Shown piece after piece: positions 52,863 to 62,344 of a stretch of DNA of 64,000 nucleotides (the first letter of the stretch is position 1; each line of letters begins with the position of its first letter). A program made the position numbers and the translations under genes. Under the pieces are notes generated by a model that saw only the letters and a program-made list of their open reading frames with translations, ran no database searches and had not been told where the DNA came from. The DNA comes from Flavobacterium sp. UBA6721 (GTDB lineage Bacteria > Bacteroidota > Bacteroidia > Flavobacteriales > Flavobacteriaceae): NCBI GenBank assembly GCA_002454195.1, contig DKIJ01000030.1:1-64000 (forward strand). Reading direction: 5' to 3'.

Positions 52863-54119
52863 TTATTTTACCACAGCTTCAATTTTAAATACTTTTTCAA
52901 TCCATTCAATGCTTTCATCTACCATGGTGTTTTCATCTTTTAGGTGATTGGCAAAATGAGTAGTGATTTTTTGAATGATTCGGTTGCTGATGATTTCGGC
53001 TTGTTCTTCGTTAAAATCGGCTATTTTTTTACTTTGAAAATCCAATTCCGAATTTTTGATTTCGTTTAGTTTGGCTTTCAATGCATTGATAGTTGGAGCA
53101 AATTTTCTGCCTTTGGTCCAGGTATTAAATTCGTCTTTTATTTCTTCGATAATCGCTTCAGCAGCAGGAATATGTTCTTTTCTGTTTTCTAAAGTCTCAT
53201 CGGTAATTTGTGATAAATGGTCCATGTGAATTAGCGTTACACCTTCTACTTCTGTTACATTTTCATGTACGTTTTTAGGAATAGACAAGTCTAATATCAA
53301 CAAAGGTTTTTTAAGGTTCAAAATGGCTTTGTCAACCGTTGGGTTTTGAGCACCTGTGGCTACTACTAACACATCGGCTTTTTGTATTTCCAATTGTAAA
53401 TCCGAATAATCTTTAACTACTACATCCAGTTTTTCGGCTAATTTTTCAGCCTTGTCTTTGGTTCTGTTGATTAAAGTAATTTGTTCGTGTTTGCTGTGTT
53501 TTACCAGATTTTCACAGGTATTTCTACCAATTTTTCCGGTTCCAAAAAGTAAGATATTTTTATTAGCAATATCTTCTACATTTTTGATGATATATTGAAC
53601 AGATGCAAAGGATACTGAAGTTGCACCTGAAGAAATTTCGGTTTCTGTTTTGATTTTTTTACTGGCTTGTATCACCGAGTTTACTAAACGTTCCATGAAA
53701 TTGTTTACTAAACCATAGGATTTACTCTGTGTAAAAGCATTTTTGATTTGACTGATGATTTCAAAATCACCTAAAATTTGGCTATCTAATCCGGTCCCAA
53801 CACGAAACATATGATTAATAGCCTCTTGGTTTTTGTAGATATAAGCAACTTCTTGAAAATCTTGTACCGAACCGTTACTGTTTTCGCAAAGTAATTTGAT
53901 TAACTCATAAGGATGGTTAGCAAAACCATAAATTTCAGTTCTGTTACAAGTTGAGGTAACTATAATTGATTCGATTCCTTCTGCTTCAGCTTGCATTAAT
54001 AGAACGGATTGTGCTTTGGCATCTAAGCTAAATTTTCCTCTAATGGTTGCATCTGCTTTTTTGTAACTTAAACCTAAAGCGTAAAAAGTGCTGTTTTTGG
54101 ACATGTTATAACTTTCCAT
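52863..54119 (-). CDS. hemA: Glutamyl-tRNA reductase
   Basis: A 418-residue C5-pathway enzyme. The catalytic Cys58 is in STCNRTEIYG, the NADPH-binding part is LLFGTGKIGRNTCENL, and a helical dimerisation tail follows. It reduces Glu-tRNA to glutamate-1-semialdehyde, so ALA is made from glutamate; the next enzyme (HemL) is not in the window. Either of two Met starts (54119 or 54104) is possible. It is first in the minus-strand hem group and diverges from an AraC-type regulator. Confidence 0.95.
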   Translation of the reverse strand: MESYNMSKNSTFYALGLSYKKADATIRGKFSLDAKAQSVLLMQAEAEGIESIIVTSTCNRTEIYGFANHPYELIKLLCENSNGSVQDFQEVAYIYKNQEAINHMFRVGTGLDSQILGDFEIISQIKNAFTQSKSYGLVNNFMERLVNSVIQASKKIKTETEISSGATSVSFASVQYIIKNVEDIANKNILLFGTGKIGRNTCENLVKHSKHEQITLINRTKDKAEKLAEKLDVVVKDYSDLQLEIQKADVLVVATGAQNPTVDKAILNLKKPLLILDLSIPKNVHENVTEVEGVTLIHMDHLSQITDETLENRKEHIPAAEAIIEEIKDEFNTWTKGRKFAPTINALKAKLNEIKNSELDFQSKKIADFNEEQAEIISNRIIQKITTHFANHLKDENTMVDESIEWIEKVFKIEAVVK

Positions 54120-54146
54120 AATTATACTTTCCGTGAAAAAGTTCTA

Positions 54147-54178
54147 CAAAAGTATTATTAACTATTTTATAAAAACAA
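54147..54178 (-). promoter_or_regulatory. Putative promoter of the hemACDE group
   Basis: On the minus strand TTG (54178-54176), 21-base spacer, TACTTTTG (54154-54147), 27 bases before the hemA ATG. Both halves match the Bacteroidota pattern. The remainder of 54179-54592 is AT-rich, with no gene; a TAATTTTG at 54520-54527 could be the -7 element of the AraC gene. Confidence 0.6.
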
Positions 54179-54592
54179 CGCTGTAAGTTCTTTTTGTGTC
54201 GCTTAGCGATTATTTGAACTATTATCGTAATTAAAAATTCAATTTTTATGTGAAATTGGACTAAAATAGCTAATTTTTGAGCTATTGTGTAGACTTGTTC
54301 TAAATAATTAATTGGTATTTTTTCGAAATTTATAATAAAAATATCGCTATGAGTTCAAATTATTGCTTCATACAATATATGAGTAAGTGGAGTTGTAAAT
54401 AAATGAAAATCAAATGATTAATATTTTTTTATGAGGTTTTGGATTTTGATTGTCGGATTTTATAATTAGTGATGCTTTATAAATTTGGTTATAAGTAAAA
54501 ATTTCCCATGAAAAAGATTTAATTTTGAAACACCGATATGAGAAGTTTAACTAAAAACGACTATATTAAGTTGAATAAAGTAAATCGAAAAA

Positions 54593-55459
54593 ATGGAAGA
54601 AGAAATAAAAATTGACGATGATTTTATTTTAATTCGTTTTCAAAATAATACCGATGAGGTTTTAACTTTTCAACGCCCTGTAAAGTTGGGTTTGATACAA
54701 TTTCATTTTGGGTTAAAGGGTAGTGCTAATTATATTTTTAATCAGGGAAATTATGTGCTGAATCTCAAAGAAGAAAAGGCTTTGTTGTTTTATAACACCG
54801 AAAAAGAATTGCCTTTGAACGTGCAAATAGCTCCAAAATCCTGGTTGATTTCCATTTTTGTTTCTATCAAAAAGTTTCATGGTTTGTTTACCAATGATGC
54901 CGAGCATATTCCGTTTTTGAGTAAAGAAAATCAAGAGAAAAAATATTATAACGAAAGCGATATTAGTCCGTCGATGGCCATTGTTTTGAACCAAATGTTT
55001 CATTACAATTTGAATCCTTCTATCAAAAATTTGTATTATAAAGGAAAAGGTTACGAGTTGTTGAGTCTTTTTTTCAATCGAAATGAAGATCCAAATGCTG
55101 AACAATGTCCGTTTTTAGTAGACGAAGAAAATGTTTTGAAAATCAAAAAAGCCAAAGAAATTATCATTGCTAATATGGCCGAACCACCAGGTTTACCGGA
55201 ATTGGCCGACCAAGTGGGGCTGAATTTGAAAAAATTAAAAATGGGTTTCAAGCAAATTTATGGCGACACGGTGTATGGCTTTTTGTTTGATTACAAAATG
55301 GATTTCGCTCGTAAATTATTAGACAGCGGTTCGTACAATGTAAACGAAGTAGGTTTGAAGATAGGCTACAGCACCGGCAGTCATTTTATAGCCGCTTTCA
55401 AGAAGAAATTTGGAACTACTCCAAAAAAATATTTGATGTCAATCAATCCGAATGCATAG
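54593..55459 (+). CDS. AraC-family transcriptional regulator (next to haem genes)
   Basis: The 288-residue protein has a long N-terminal ligand-sensing-like region (1-185) and a C-terminal AraC DNA-binding domain with two helix-turn-helix units (e.g. GLPELADQVGLNLKKLKMGFKQIYG, and VGLKIGYSTGSHFIAAFKKKFGTTPKKY). It lies between the divergent hemA group and hemH, so regulation of haem synthesis or iron response is likely but inferred. Confidence 0.9.
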   Translation: MEEEIKIDDDFILIRFQNNTDEVLTFQRPVKLGLIQFHFGLKGSANYIFNQGNYVLNLKEEKALLFYNTEKELPLNVQIAPKSWLISIFVSIKKFHGLFTNDAEHIPFLSKENQEKKYYNESDISPSMAIVLNQMFHYNLNPSIKNLYYKGKGYELLSLFFNRNEDPNAEQCPFLVDEENVLKIKKAKEIIIANMAEPPGLPELADQVGLNLKKLKMGFKQIYGDTVYGFLFDYKMDFARKLLDSGSYNVNEVGLKIGYSTGSHFIAAFKKKFGTTPKKYLMSINPNA

Positions 55460-55532
55460 TCGTGATTGATTTTCTAAATTAAACAATAAATAAAAAATAA
55501 CATTTATCATAGATCTACAAAGTGGCTTATGC

Positions 55533-55540
55533 TATTTTTG
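55533..55540 (+). promoter_or_regulatory. Putative -7 element of hemH
   Basis: TATTTTTG, exact TAnnTTTG, 28 bases before the hemH ATG, so hemH may be expressed separately from the AraC gene. Confidence 0.45.
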
Positions 55541-55568
55541 GAGAAAATCAAAAAACAAAAATCTACAC

Positions 55569-56582
55569 ATGAAAGGAGTATTATTAGTCAATTTAGGTTC
55601 GCCAGAAAGTCCAACGCCAAAAGATGTAAAGCCGTATTTAGACGAATTTTTGATGGACAAATACGTTATCGATGTTCCGTTTTTATTGCGTGCCTTATTA
55701 GTTCGTGGGATTATTTTACAAACCAGACCTAAAAAATCGGCTGAAGCTTATGCTCGAATTTGGACTGATGAGGGTTCGCCTTTGATTGTTATTTCAAAAA
55801 AAATGCATCAAAAAGTACAGCAATTAGTAGATCTTCCGGTTGCTCTTGCCATGCGTTATGGTACGATGACTATTAAGAAAGGATTGCAAGAATTAAAAGA
55901 TAAAGGAGTGACCGAAGTGATGTTGATTCCGTTATATCCTCAACACGCTATGGCTTCGACAACTACAATTGTTGTTTTGGCTGAAGAATTGCGTCAAAAG
56001 TTTTTTCCAGAGATGACTTTTACTAATGTTCCTGCATTTTATAACAAACCTGATTATATTCAGGCATTAGCTAATTCGATGAAAAAACACTTGGATGGAT
56101 TTGATTACGATCATTTGTTGTTTTCGTATCATGGAATTCCTAAACGTCATATTCGTAAAACAGATGTAACAAAATCACATTGCAAAATTGATGGTTCTTG
56201 TTGTAATACGCCATCACCGGCACATGAGTTTTGCTACCGCCATCAATGTTATGAAACAACTAAACAAGTGGTAAAATTATTAGGAATTCCAGAAGAGAAA
56301 TACAGCCAAACGTTCCAGTCTCGATTAGCAGGCGACAAATGGTTAACACCTTATACAGATGTAGAAATTAATAAAATGCCTGAAAAAGGGATTAAAAAAT
56401 TAGCCGTTGTTACACCCGCTTTTGTGGCTGATTGTTTAGAAACATTGGAAGAAATTGCAATGGAGGCTAATGAGCAATTTTTACATCATGGAGGAGAAGA
56501 ATTTTTGGCCGTTCCATGTATGAATGATGATGATGAATGGTGCGGAGTTGTGGCTAATTGGATTGAAGATTGGGCTAGATAG
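55569..56582 (+). CDS. hemH: Ferrochelatase
   Basis: A 337-residue HemH with GVLLVNLGSPESPTPKDVKPYL at the N-terminus, LFSYHGIPKRHIRKTD with the iron-binding His, and CLETLEEIAMEA near the end. It inserts Fe2+ into protoporphyrin IX. Together with hemJ it forms the plus-strand end of the pathway. Several Cys residues in the segment CKIDGSCCNTPSPAHEFCYRHQC are notable. Confidence 0.97.
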   Translation: MKGVLLVNLGSPESPTPKDVKPYLDEFLMDKYVIDVPFLLRALLVRGIILQTRPKKSAEAYARIWTDEGSPLIVISKKMHQKVQQLVDLPVALAMRYGTMTIKKGLQELKDKGVTEVMLIPLYPQHAMASTTTIVVLAEELRQKFFPEMTFTNVPAFYNKPDYIQALANSMKKHLDGFDYDHLLFSYHGIPKRHIRKTDVTKSHCKIDGSCCNTPSPAHEFCYRHQCYETTKQVVKLLGIPEEKYSQTFQSRLAGDKWLTPYTDVEINKMPEKGIKKLAVVTPAFVADCLETLEEIAMEANEQFLHHGGEEFLAVPCMNDDDEWCGVVANWIEDWAR

Positions 56583-56668
56583 ATTTAAGATTGATGAATG
56601 TTGATTAATGATTTGAGAATACAACATATCAGAAATCTAAAATTGTTAATCAGAAATCTAAAATTTTT

Positions 56669-57217
56669 ATGGAATACTACAACTATCTAAAATCCCTTCA
56701 TCTCATATTTGTAATCACTTGGTTTGCAGGTTTGTTTTATATTGTTCGCTTGTTTGTATACCAAATTGAAGCTGCTGCTAAAACTTCGCCTGAAAAGGAA
56801 ATTTTGCAAAATCAATTCAAAATTATGAGTTATCGTCTGTGGTATATTATCACTTGGCCGTCGGCGGTATTGGCTAGTATTTTTGCTTTTTGGATGCTGT
56901 TGTTTACTCCTACAGGAAATGCGTGGTTGCAAATGCCTTGGATGCATGTAAAACTTGGCTTTGTTTTTGCGCTCTATTTGTATCATTTAAAATGCCATCA
57001 GATATTTAAACAATTACAAAAGGATGAGGTAAAATATACTACTAATTTCATGCGTTTGTGGAATGAAGGAGCGACCATTATTCTTTTTGCAGTTGTTTTT
57101 TTAGTAATATTAAAAAATGCGGTCAACTGGATTTATGGTGTAATCGGGATAGTTTTATTCTCGGTTTTAATCATGTTGGGTTTTAAATTTTACAAAGGAA
57201 TAAGAGAAAGACAATAG
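56669..57217 (+). CDS. hemJ: Protoporphyrinogen oxidase HemJ (UPF0093 family)
   Basis: The 182-residue protein has four transmembrane segments and the HemJ pattern YLKSLHLIFVITWFAGLFYIVRLFVY (His11 is the conserved haem-ligand position). It also resembles the CopD family. Its position directly after hemH in a haem cluster lacking hemG and hemY argues for the HemJ role: oxidation of protoporphyrinogen IX. The preceding gap (56583-56668) has a short tandem of ATCAGAAATCTAAAAT units. Confidence 0.9.
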   Translation: MEYYNYLKSLHLIFVITWFAGLFYIVRLFVYQIEAAAKTSPEKEILQNQFKIMSYRLWYIITWPSAVLASIFAFWMLLFTPTGNAWLQMPWMHVKLGFVFALYLYHLKCHQIFKQLQKDEVKYTTNFMRLWNEGATIILFAVVFLVILKNAVNWIYGVIGIVLFSVLIMLGFKFYKGIRERQ

Positions 57218-57290
57218 TTATAAGTTATGGGTTGTGAGTGTTGAGTTCATGACGCATAACCCACAACTCATAACCCACAACTTTATAAAA

Positions 57291-58763
57291 ATGCTTAAAA
57301 GCTTCAAATTATCCATGCTTTCGTTGCGAATTCGAATCTTTCTTTCGATGATCGTGGTGATAATTGTTGCTTCGGTTTTGTTAGCTTCTATTTCGATAAT
57401 CCAATTTAAAAATGAAGCTAAAGAATACCATCGTGAACGCTTGGAACGCAAGGAGAATGCAGTAAAAGAACATATTAATTATATTCTTTCTACTACCACT
57501 TATCCATTGAATACGGAGAATTTAGATTTAATTTTTAAGGATAAAATCCACGAATTAGCCCACATTCACAACATTGAAATCAATATTTATGATCTGGATG
57601 GAAAGTTATTAAAATCCTCTAAAGAATTTTTTTCGGTAGATAAAACAGCACCTCCTATTCCTAAATACATTCTGAAACTGGTTCGCTCTTCTATTGAAAA
57701 AAGATATGTGGATATAAAAACCATTAATGGTGTTAAAAATCGTTCTTCATTTACCCAAATCAAAGATGATAAATTTAAGCCTTTAGGTGTTTTAAATTTA
57801 CCTTATCAAGAGGATGATGGCTTTTATGACAAGGAATTAAATAGTTTTTTAATTCGTTTAGGGCAGGTGTATTCTTTTATGCTGATTGTGGCTTTTGCCC
57901 TGGCTTATTTTCTTTCGTCCTATATTACCAAATCGTTGAAAACCATTTCAGATAAGTTAAATGAAACCCGATTGAACAAGAAAAACGAAAAAATATTGTT
58001 ATCAGCCAGTAGCAAAGAAATCAATTTGTTGATTAATGGTTACAATCAAATGGTAGACGAACTGGAAAAAAGCGCCATTAAATTAGCACAAAGTGAAAGG
58101 GAAGAAGCCTGGCGCGAAATGGCAAAACAAGTGGCGCATGAGATTAAAAATCCGCTTACGCCAATGCGTTTAACCGTGCAGAGTTTTCAGCGAAAATTTA
58201 ATCCTGAAGATCCCAATATTGTCCAGAAAATGAGGGATTATTCAGAAACATTGATTCAGCAAATTGATACGATGACATCGGTAGCTTCGGCTTTTTCTAA
58301 TTTTGCTTCGATGCCAGCACAGCAAAATGAAACGCTGAATGTAGTTGCAGTTGTCGAACTGGCTTTGGATATTTTTAATGAAGATCAAATAGTTTTTGAA
58401 AGTAGTGCCCCTGAAATAATTTCTAAGATTGATCGAACACAATTAATCCGAATTATCACTAACTTAGTAAAAAATGCCATTCAAGCAATTCCTGAATCAC
58501 AAGAAGAAAAAAGGGTGGCAGTATCAGTAAAAAAAGAAAAGGATAATGTATTGATAGTGGTTGAAGACAATGGAGTAGGTATTAAAGAAGAAGATAAAAT
58601 CCGAATATTCGAGCCTAAGTTTACTACAAAAAGTAGCGGAATGGGATTGGGATTAGGAATTATAAAAAATATTATCGAAAATTATAAAGGCAGCATTGAC
58701 TTTGAAACAGAATACGGAAAAGGAACCCGTTTTACGGTTTCGCTACCCATTATTAACTCTTAA
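57291..58763 (+). CDS. Sensor histidine kinase (NtrY-like)
   Basis: From the ATG at 57291 (490 residues; an upstream GTG lies in tandem repeat DNA) the protein has TM1 at about 16-36, a sensor region to about 195, TM2 (198-218), a HAMP-like linker, HisKA with AHEIKNPLTPMRL (phospho-His at about 286), and HATPase with NLVKNAIQAIPES and DNGVGI, GLGLGIIKNI. AWREMAKQVAHEIKNPLTPM is typical of NtrY relatives. No response regulator is adjacent. The stimulus is unknown. Confidence 0.92.
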   Translation: MLKSFKLSMLSLRIRIFLSMIVVIIVASVLLASISIIQFKNEAKEYHRERLERKENAVKEHINYILSTTTYPLNTENLDLIFKDKIHELAHIHNIEINIYDLDGKLLKSSKEFFSVDKTAPPIPKYILKLVRSSIEKRYVDIKTINGVKNRSSFTQIKDDKFKPLGVLNLPYQEDDGFYDKELNSFLIRLGQVYSFMLIVAFALAYFLSSYITKSLKTISDKLNETRLNKKNEKILLSASSKEINLLINGYNQMVDELEKSAIKLAQSEREEAWREMAKQVAHEIKNPLTPMRLTVQSFQRKFNPEDPNIVQKMRDYSETLIQQIDTMTSVASAFSNFASMPAQQNETLNVVAVVELALDIFNEDQIVFESSAPEIISKIDRTQLIRIITNLVKNAIQAIPESQEEKRVAVSVKKEKDNVLIVVEDNGVGIKEEDKIRIFEPKFTTKSSGMGLGLGIIKNIIENYKGSIDFETEYGKGTRFTVSLPIINS

Positions 58764-58772
58764 ATCAACACA

Positions 58773-59555
58773 ATGAGCTACCAAAACATTTTGATTGCAA
58801 AAGAGCATAATATTGCAACCATAACGATTAATCGTCCGGAAAAATTAAATGCTTTAAACAAAGTTACGATTCAGGAACTGCATCATGCTTTTTCAACCTT
58901 AGAAAGCCATAGAGATATTCGCGCTATTATTCTAAAAGGAAGTGGCGATAAAGCTTTTGTGGCTGGTGCTGATATTGCTGAGTTTGCCGAATTTTCAATC
59001 GAAGAAGGCATTCAATTATCAGCTCAAGGTCAGGAAACTTTGTTCAATTTTGTTGAAAATCTAAGAGTCCCTGTTATTGCAGCCATTAATGGATTTGCCC
59101 TTGGTGGCGGATTAGAGTTGGCTATGGCTTGTCATATTCGTGTGGCATCTGAAAATGCTAAAATGGGACTTCCAGAGGTGTCTTTAGGTGTAATTCCGGG
59201 TTATGGAGGAACACAGCGTTTACCACAATTAATTGGTAAAGGACGAGCCTTAGAAATGATTTTAACTGCAGGAATGATTTCTGCCGAAGAAGCACACAGA
59301 GTGGGCTTAGTAAATCATGTGGTAAAACAAGAGGATTTGCTTTCTGTATGTAATGAAATCGCTCAAAAAATGATAAAAAATTCCCCTGCAGCCATAGCAA
59401 TGGCGATTCATGCGGTGAATGCCAATTTTAAAGAAGGGGAAAATGGTTTTGAAACCGAAATTAAATCTTTTGGAAGATGTTTTGGAACCGAAGATTTTAA
59501 AGAAGGAACCAAAGCCTTTTTAGAAAAAAGAAAAGCCGTTTTTACGGGAGAATAA
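58773..59555 (+). CDS. Enoyl-CoA hydratase/isomerase (crotonase family)
   Basis: A 260-residue crotonase with AFVAGADIAEF (oxyanion-hole segment), GFALGGGLELAMACHIRVASENAKMGLPEVSLG, and GYGGTQRLPQLIG; the catalytic Glu positions match 3-hydroxybutyryl-CoA dehydratases. It is likely to act in fatty-acid or butyrate-type beta-oxidation. It starts 9 bases after the kinase gene. Confidence 0.93.
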   Translation: MSYQNILIAKEHNIATITINRPEKLNALNKVTIQELHHAFSTLESHRDIRAIILKGSGDKAFVAGADIAEFAEFSIEEGIQLSAQGQETLFNFVENLRVPVIAAINGFALGGGLELAMACHIRVASENAKMGLPEVSLGVIPGYGGTQRLPQLIGKGRALEMILTAGMISAEEAHRVGLVNHVVKQEDLLSVCNEIAQKMIKNSPAAIAMAIHAVNANFKEGENGFETEIKSFGRCFGTEDFKEGTKAFLEKRKAVFTGE

Positions 59556-59614
59556 TTTTGAGTATCTAGTTTGCAGTAGCAGTTTGCATTTAAAATGCGA
59601 TTATAGTAATTAGA

Positions 59615-60325
59615 ATGAAAATAATAACATGGAATTGTAATATGGCTTTCCGTAAAAAGGCGGAGTTTATTTTGAAGGAACAACCAGATATTCTAATTAT
59701 CCCTGAATGTGAAAATATTGATAAATTAATTTTTAAGAATGATGTAAAAAAACCGAAAGATCAATTTTGGTTCGGACAAAACCCAAATAAAGGGATTGGA
59801 ATATTCACATTTTCAGATTTAAAAATTAAACTTTTAAATATTCACAATCCTGATTTTAAATATGTATTACCGTTATCTATATTTAATGATGAAGTGGAGT
59901 TTATAATTTTTGCGATTTGGGCTCAAAAACCTCAAAATCACGATTGTTATACAGCACAAATTTGGAATGCTGTTCATTTTTATAAGGAATTGTTAAATGA
60001 AGAGAATGTTATTCTTGCTGGGGATTTTAATAGTAATTCAATTTGGGACAAACCAAATAGAATATATAATCACTCTAACCTTGTTGATTTTTTAAAAAAT
60101 AATAATATAAGCAGTGCTTATCATAGTTTCTACAACCAAGAACAGGGAAAAGAGACATTTCCAACATTGTTTATGCATAAAAAAATTCATAGACCATATC
60201 ATATTGATTTTTGTTTTGTATCCAAAAAATTAATAAACAAAATTAAAAGTGTTGAGGTTGGAAAATATGAGGATTGGATCAAGCATAGCGACCACAATCC
60301 TGTAATTGTAACATTTGAAATATAA
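59615..60325 (+). CDS. Endonuclease/exonuclease/phosphatase-family protein
   Basis: The 236-residue protein has the EEP-fold features: ITWNCNMAFRKK at the start, the acidic residues in IIPECENIDKL, LAGDFNSNSIW in the middle and the final KHSDHNPVIVTFEI with the catalytic His. It is a Mg2+-dependent hydrolase; the substrate is unknown. GC appears lower than in the neighbouring crotonase gene. Confidence 0.85.
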   Translation: MKIITWNCNMAFRKKAEFILKEQPDILIIPECENIDKLIFKNDVKKPKDQFWFGQNPNKGIGIFTFSDLKIKLLNIHNPDFKYVLPLSIFNDEVEFIIFAIWAQKPQNHDCYTAQIWNAVHFYKELLNEENVILAGDFNSNSIWDKPNRIYNHSNLVDFLKNNNISSAYHSFYNQEQGKETFPTLFMHKKIHRPYHIDFCFVSKKLINKIKSVEVGKYEDWIKHSDHNPVIVTFEI

Positions 60326-60365
60326 ATCGAAATAGACGTATTTAAAGTTCAAAAAAATAAATAAA

Positions 60366-60764
60366 ATGTCATACGAGCCCGTATTTGCCCTTTTTTGGGA
60401 AAGAGTGAAACAGAGTATAGAGGATAAGACTTTTGCCAAATTAACCCTTGCAAAAACCATTGGTGATACTGAATTGAAAAATATTTATGTTCGCCCCATT
60501 TTAGACGAAAATAATGAGATGAAAATGTCTGTTATTGCACGTTATAAAACTGAAGAAGTAGAAAGTTTTCACTCCTTAGAAGATACTTATCCTATTTTGT
60601 GTTCGTATATGAACAATCCTTTTTTAAGTGCCTTGTTGTTTACCAGTGAACAAGATGTGGTTTTTAAGCTAAACAAAAAACGAGCAGGAAGTATTAGCGA
60701 GCAAGCCCCTACTTTTTTGAATCCTTCGGATGTGATTTTGGAGATGAAAGCAAAGGGAATGTGA
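60366..60764 (+). CDS. Conserved hypothetical protein
   Basis: A 132-residue soluble alpha/beta protein starting MSYEPVFALFWERVKQSIEDKTFAKLTL with no recognised domain, no signal sequence and no membrane segment. It begins 40 bases after the EEP gene in the same direction. The function is unknown. Confidence 0.65.
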   Translation: MSYEPVFALFWERVKQSIEDKTFAKLTLAKTIGDTELKNIYVRPILDENNEMKMSVIARYKTEEVESFHSLEDTYPILCSYMNNPFLSALLFTSEQDVVFKLNKKRAGSISEQAPTFLNPSDVILEMKAKGM

Positions 60765-60811
60765 TTTTAAATTGCAGAAATTAGATTGTAGAATCGAAGT
60801 AAATATAAACA

Positions 60812-60845
60812 ACAAAGCCCCTCTGAGAAAAGTGGCTTTGCTTTA
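60812..60845. terminator. Weak terminator-like hairpin
   Basis: Imperfect stem CAAAGCC...GGCTTTG with a 14-base loop, between the convergent hypothetical and OMF genes; only a short T-rich tail. Confidence 0.35.
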
Positions 60846-60892
60846 TCATTAGGAATAGCTTTTAAAGACTATCAAACTTTAAAATTTTAGAA

Positions 60893-62344
60893 CTAATTCC
60901 ATCCTCCTCCTAATGATTTGTACATGTTAACCTTAGCGGCTAATTGTTCTTTTTTGGTTTCAACCAATTGAAGTTTGGATTCTAAAGCATCACGTTGCGT
61001 TAACAAAACTTCCATATAATCGGCTCTGGCTGCATTGAAAAGTTTAGTAGTGATTTCGATAGAATTTGTCAAAGCTTCCACCTGATGTACTTTTTGCTCA
61101 TAGCTTTTCTTCAGGTTGTCAATTTTAGACAAACCATTTAATACTTCGATATGCGCATTTAAGATGGTTTTTTCATATTCAAAAACGGCTTGCAATTGTT
61201 TGTCATTTGCATTGTAATAAGCGGCTTTAATAGCATTTCTGTTGATTAAAGGTGCTACCATATCACCCGCTAAACCATACAATAAGGACTCAGGGGTTGA
61301 AGTAAGATACTTGGTTTGGAAAGCTTCTAAACCTACACCAGCTCTTAACGTAAATGACGGATAAAAATTAGCTTTAGCAACCTGTGTATCCAGTTTGGCT
61401 GCTTGCAATTCATATTCTGCTCGTCTAATATCTGGACGATTTGTTAAGAGCTGTGAAGGTATGCCTACATACATAGTGTCTATTTCTTTTTCTACAAATT
61501 GTTCCGAATTACGCTGAATGGGTTGAGGTGCGCGACCTACTAAGAAATTCAATTTGTTCTCCGTTTCTACAATTTCCTGTTTTACAGAAAACAATTCGGC
61601 AGTGTTTTTATATACTTCTGCTTCTAATCTTTGTACGCCCAGCGATGTAGCCTTAGCCGCCTGCATTTGAAGACGAATAGTTCTTAAACCATTGTTTTGC
61701 AATTCTAAGTTTTGAGTTAGAATTTTAAGTTTGTTGTCCAAAGCTTGTAATTCGTAGTACGAATCGGCTATTTCAGCAATCAAATTCGTTACCATGAAAT
61801 TCTTCCCTTCAACTGTAGAAAGGTATTCCATTACGGCTGCTTTTTTGGCATTACGCAATTTTTTCCAAACGTCTAATTCCCATGTTGCAAAAGCCCCAAC
61901 TTTATAATTTTGCAAAGGTTCTGGGAATTCTTTTCCAGGTTTAATTTCGGTATTTGCATCATTAGCTCCCTGACTGGTATAACGACCTACTTTTTCTACT
62001 TCGGCAGCAGCTTGAAGACCTACAAATGGCAAGTATTCTCCTTTTCTGGCTTGGATTTCATTCTTTGCCATATCTATTTGTTGCAAAAAGATATTTAACT
62101 CCTGATTGTTTACTAAAGCCGTTTCAATCAGTGCATTTAAATGATCATCATTAAAGAATGTTTTCCATTTAATTTGTGCCGAATTAGTTGTGTCTTTAGA
62201 GGCAACATTTTGAAATTGTTCGGGTAAATCCTTTTTTTCTTCGCGTACGGTTTTTGTTGGTACACAACTTTGAAAAATCAGGCTTGATAAGGTCAGTGTT
62301 ACTACTGACCTTATATTTATTAGTTTGAAAATTGACTTATTCAT
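60893..62344 (-). CDS. Outer-membrane efflux lipoprotein (TolC/OprM, NodT family)
   Basis: The 483-residue protein has an N-terminal lipoprotein leader ending SLIFQSC, then two OEP repeats of coiled helical structure (e.g. TALVNNQELNIFLQQIDMAKNEIQARKGEYLPFVGL and LLTNRPDIRRAEYELQAAKLDTQVAKANFYPSF, read in parts). It is the outer-membrane channel of a tripartite RND efflux pump. It overlaps the RND permease gene by 8 bases. Confidence 0.95.
   Translation of the reverse strand: MNKSIFKLINIRSVVTLTLSSLIFQSCVPTKTVREEKKDLPEQFQNVASKDTTNSAQIKWKTFFNDDHLNALIETALVNNQELNIFLQQIDMAKNEIQARKGEYLPFVGLQAAAEVEKVGRYTSQGANDANTEIKPGKEFPEPLQNYKVGAFATWELDVWKKLRNAKKAAVMEYLSTVEGKNFMVTNLIAEIADSYYELQALDNKLKILTQNLELQNNGLRTIRLQMQAAKATSLGVQRLEAEVYKNTAELFSVKQEIVETENKLNFLVGRAPQPIQRNSEQFVEKEIDTMYVGIPSQLLTNRPDIRRAEYELQAAKLDTQVAKANFYPSFTLRAGVGLEAFQTKYLTSTPESLLYGLAGDMVAPLINRNAIKAAYYNANDKQLQAVFEYEKTILNAHIEVLNGLSKIDNLKKSYEQKVHQVEALTNSIEITTKLFNAARADYMEVLLTQRDALESKLQLVETKKEQLAAKVNMYKSLGGGWN

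Noticed and set aside
57218..57290. Start of the histidine kinase in the upstream GTG at 57234
   Set aside because: The added residues would be translated from tandem repeats of ATAACCCACAACT; the ATG at 57291 gives a normal kinase N-terminus.
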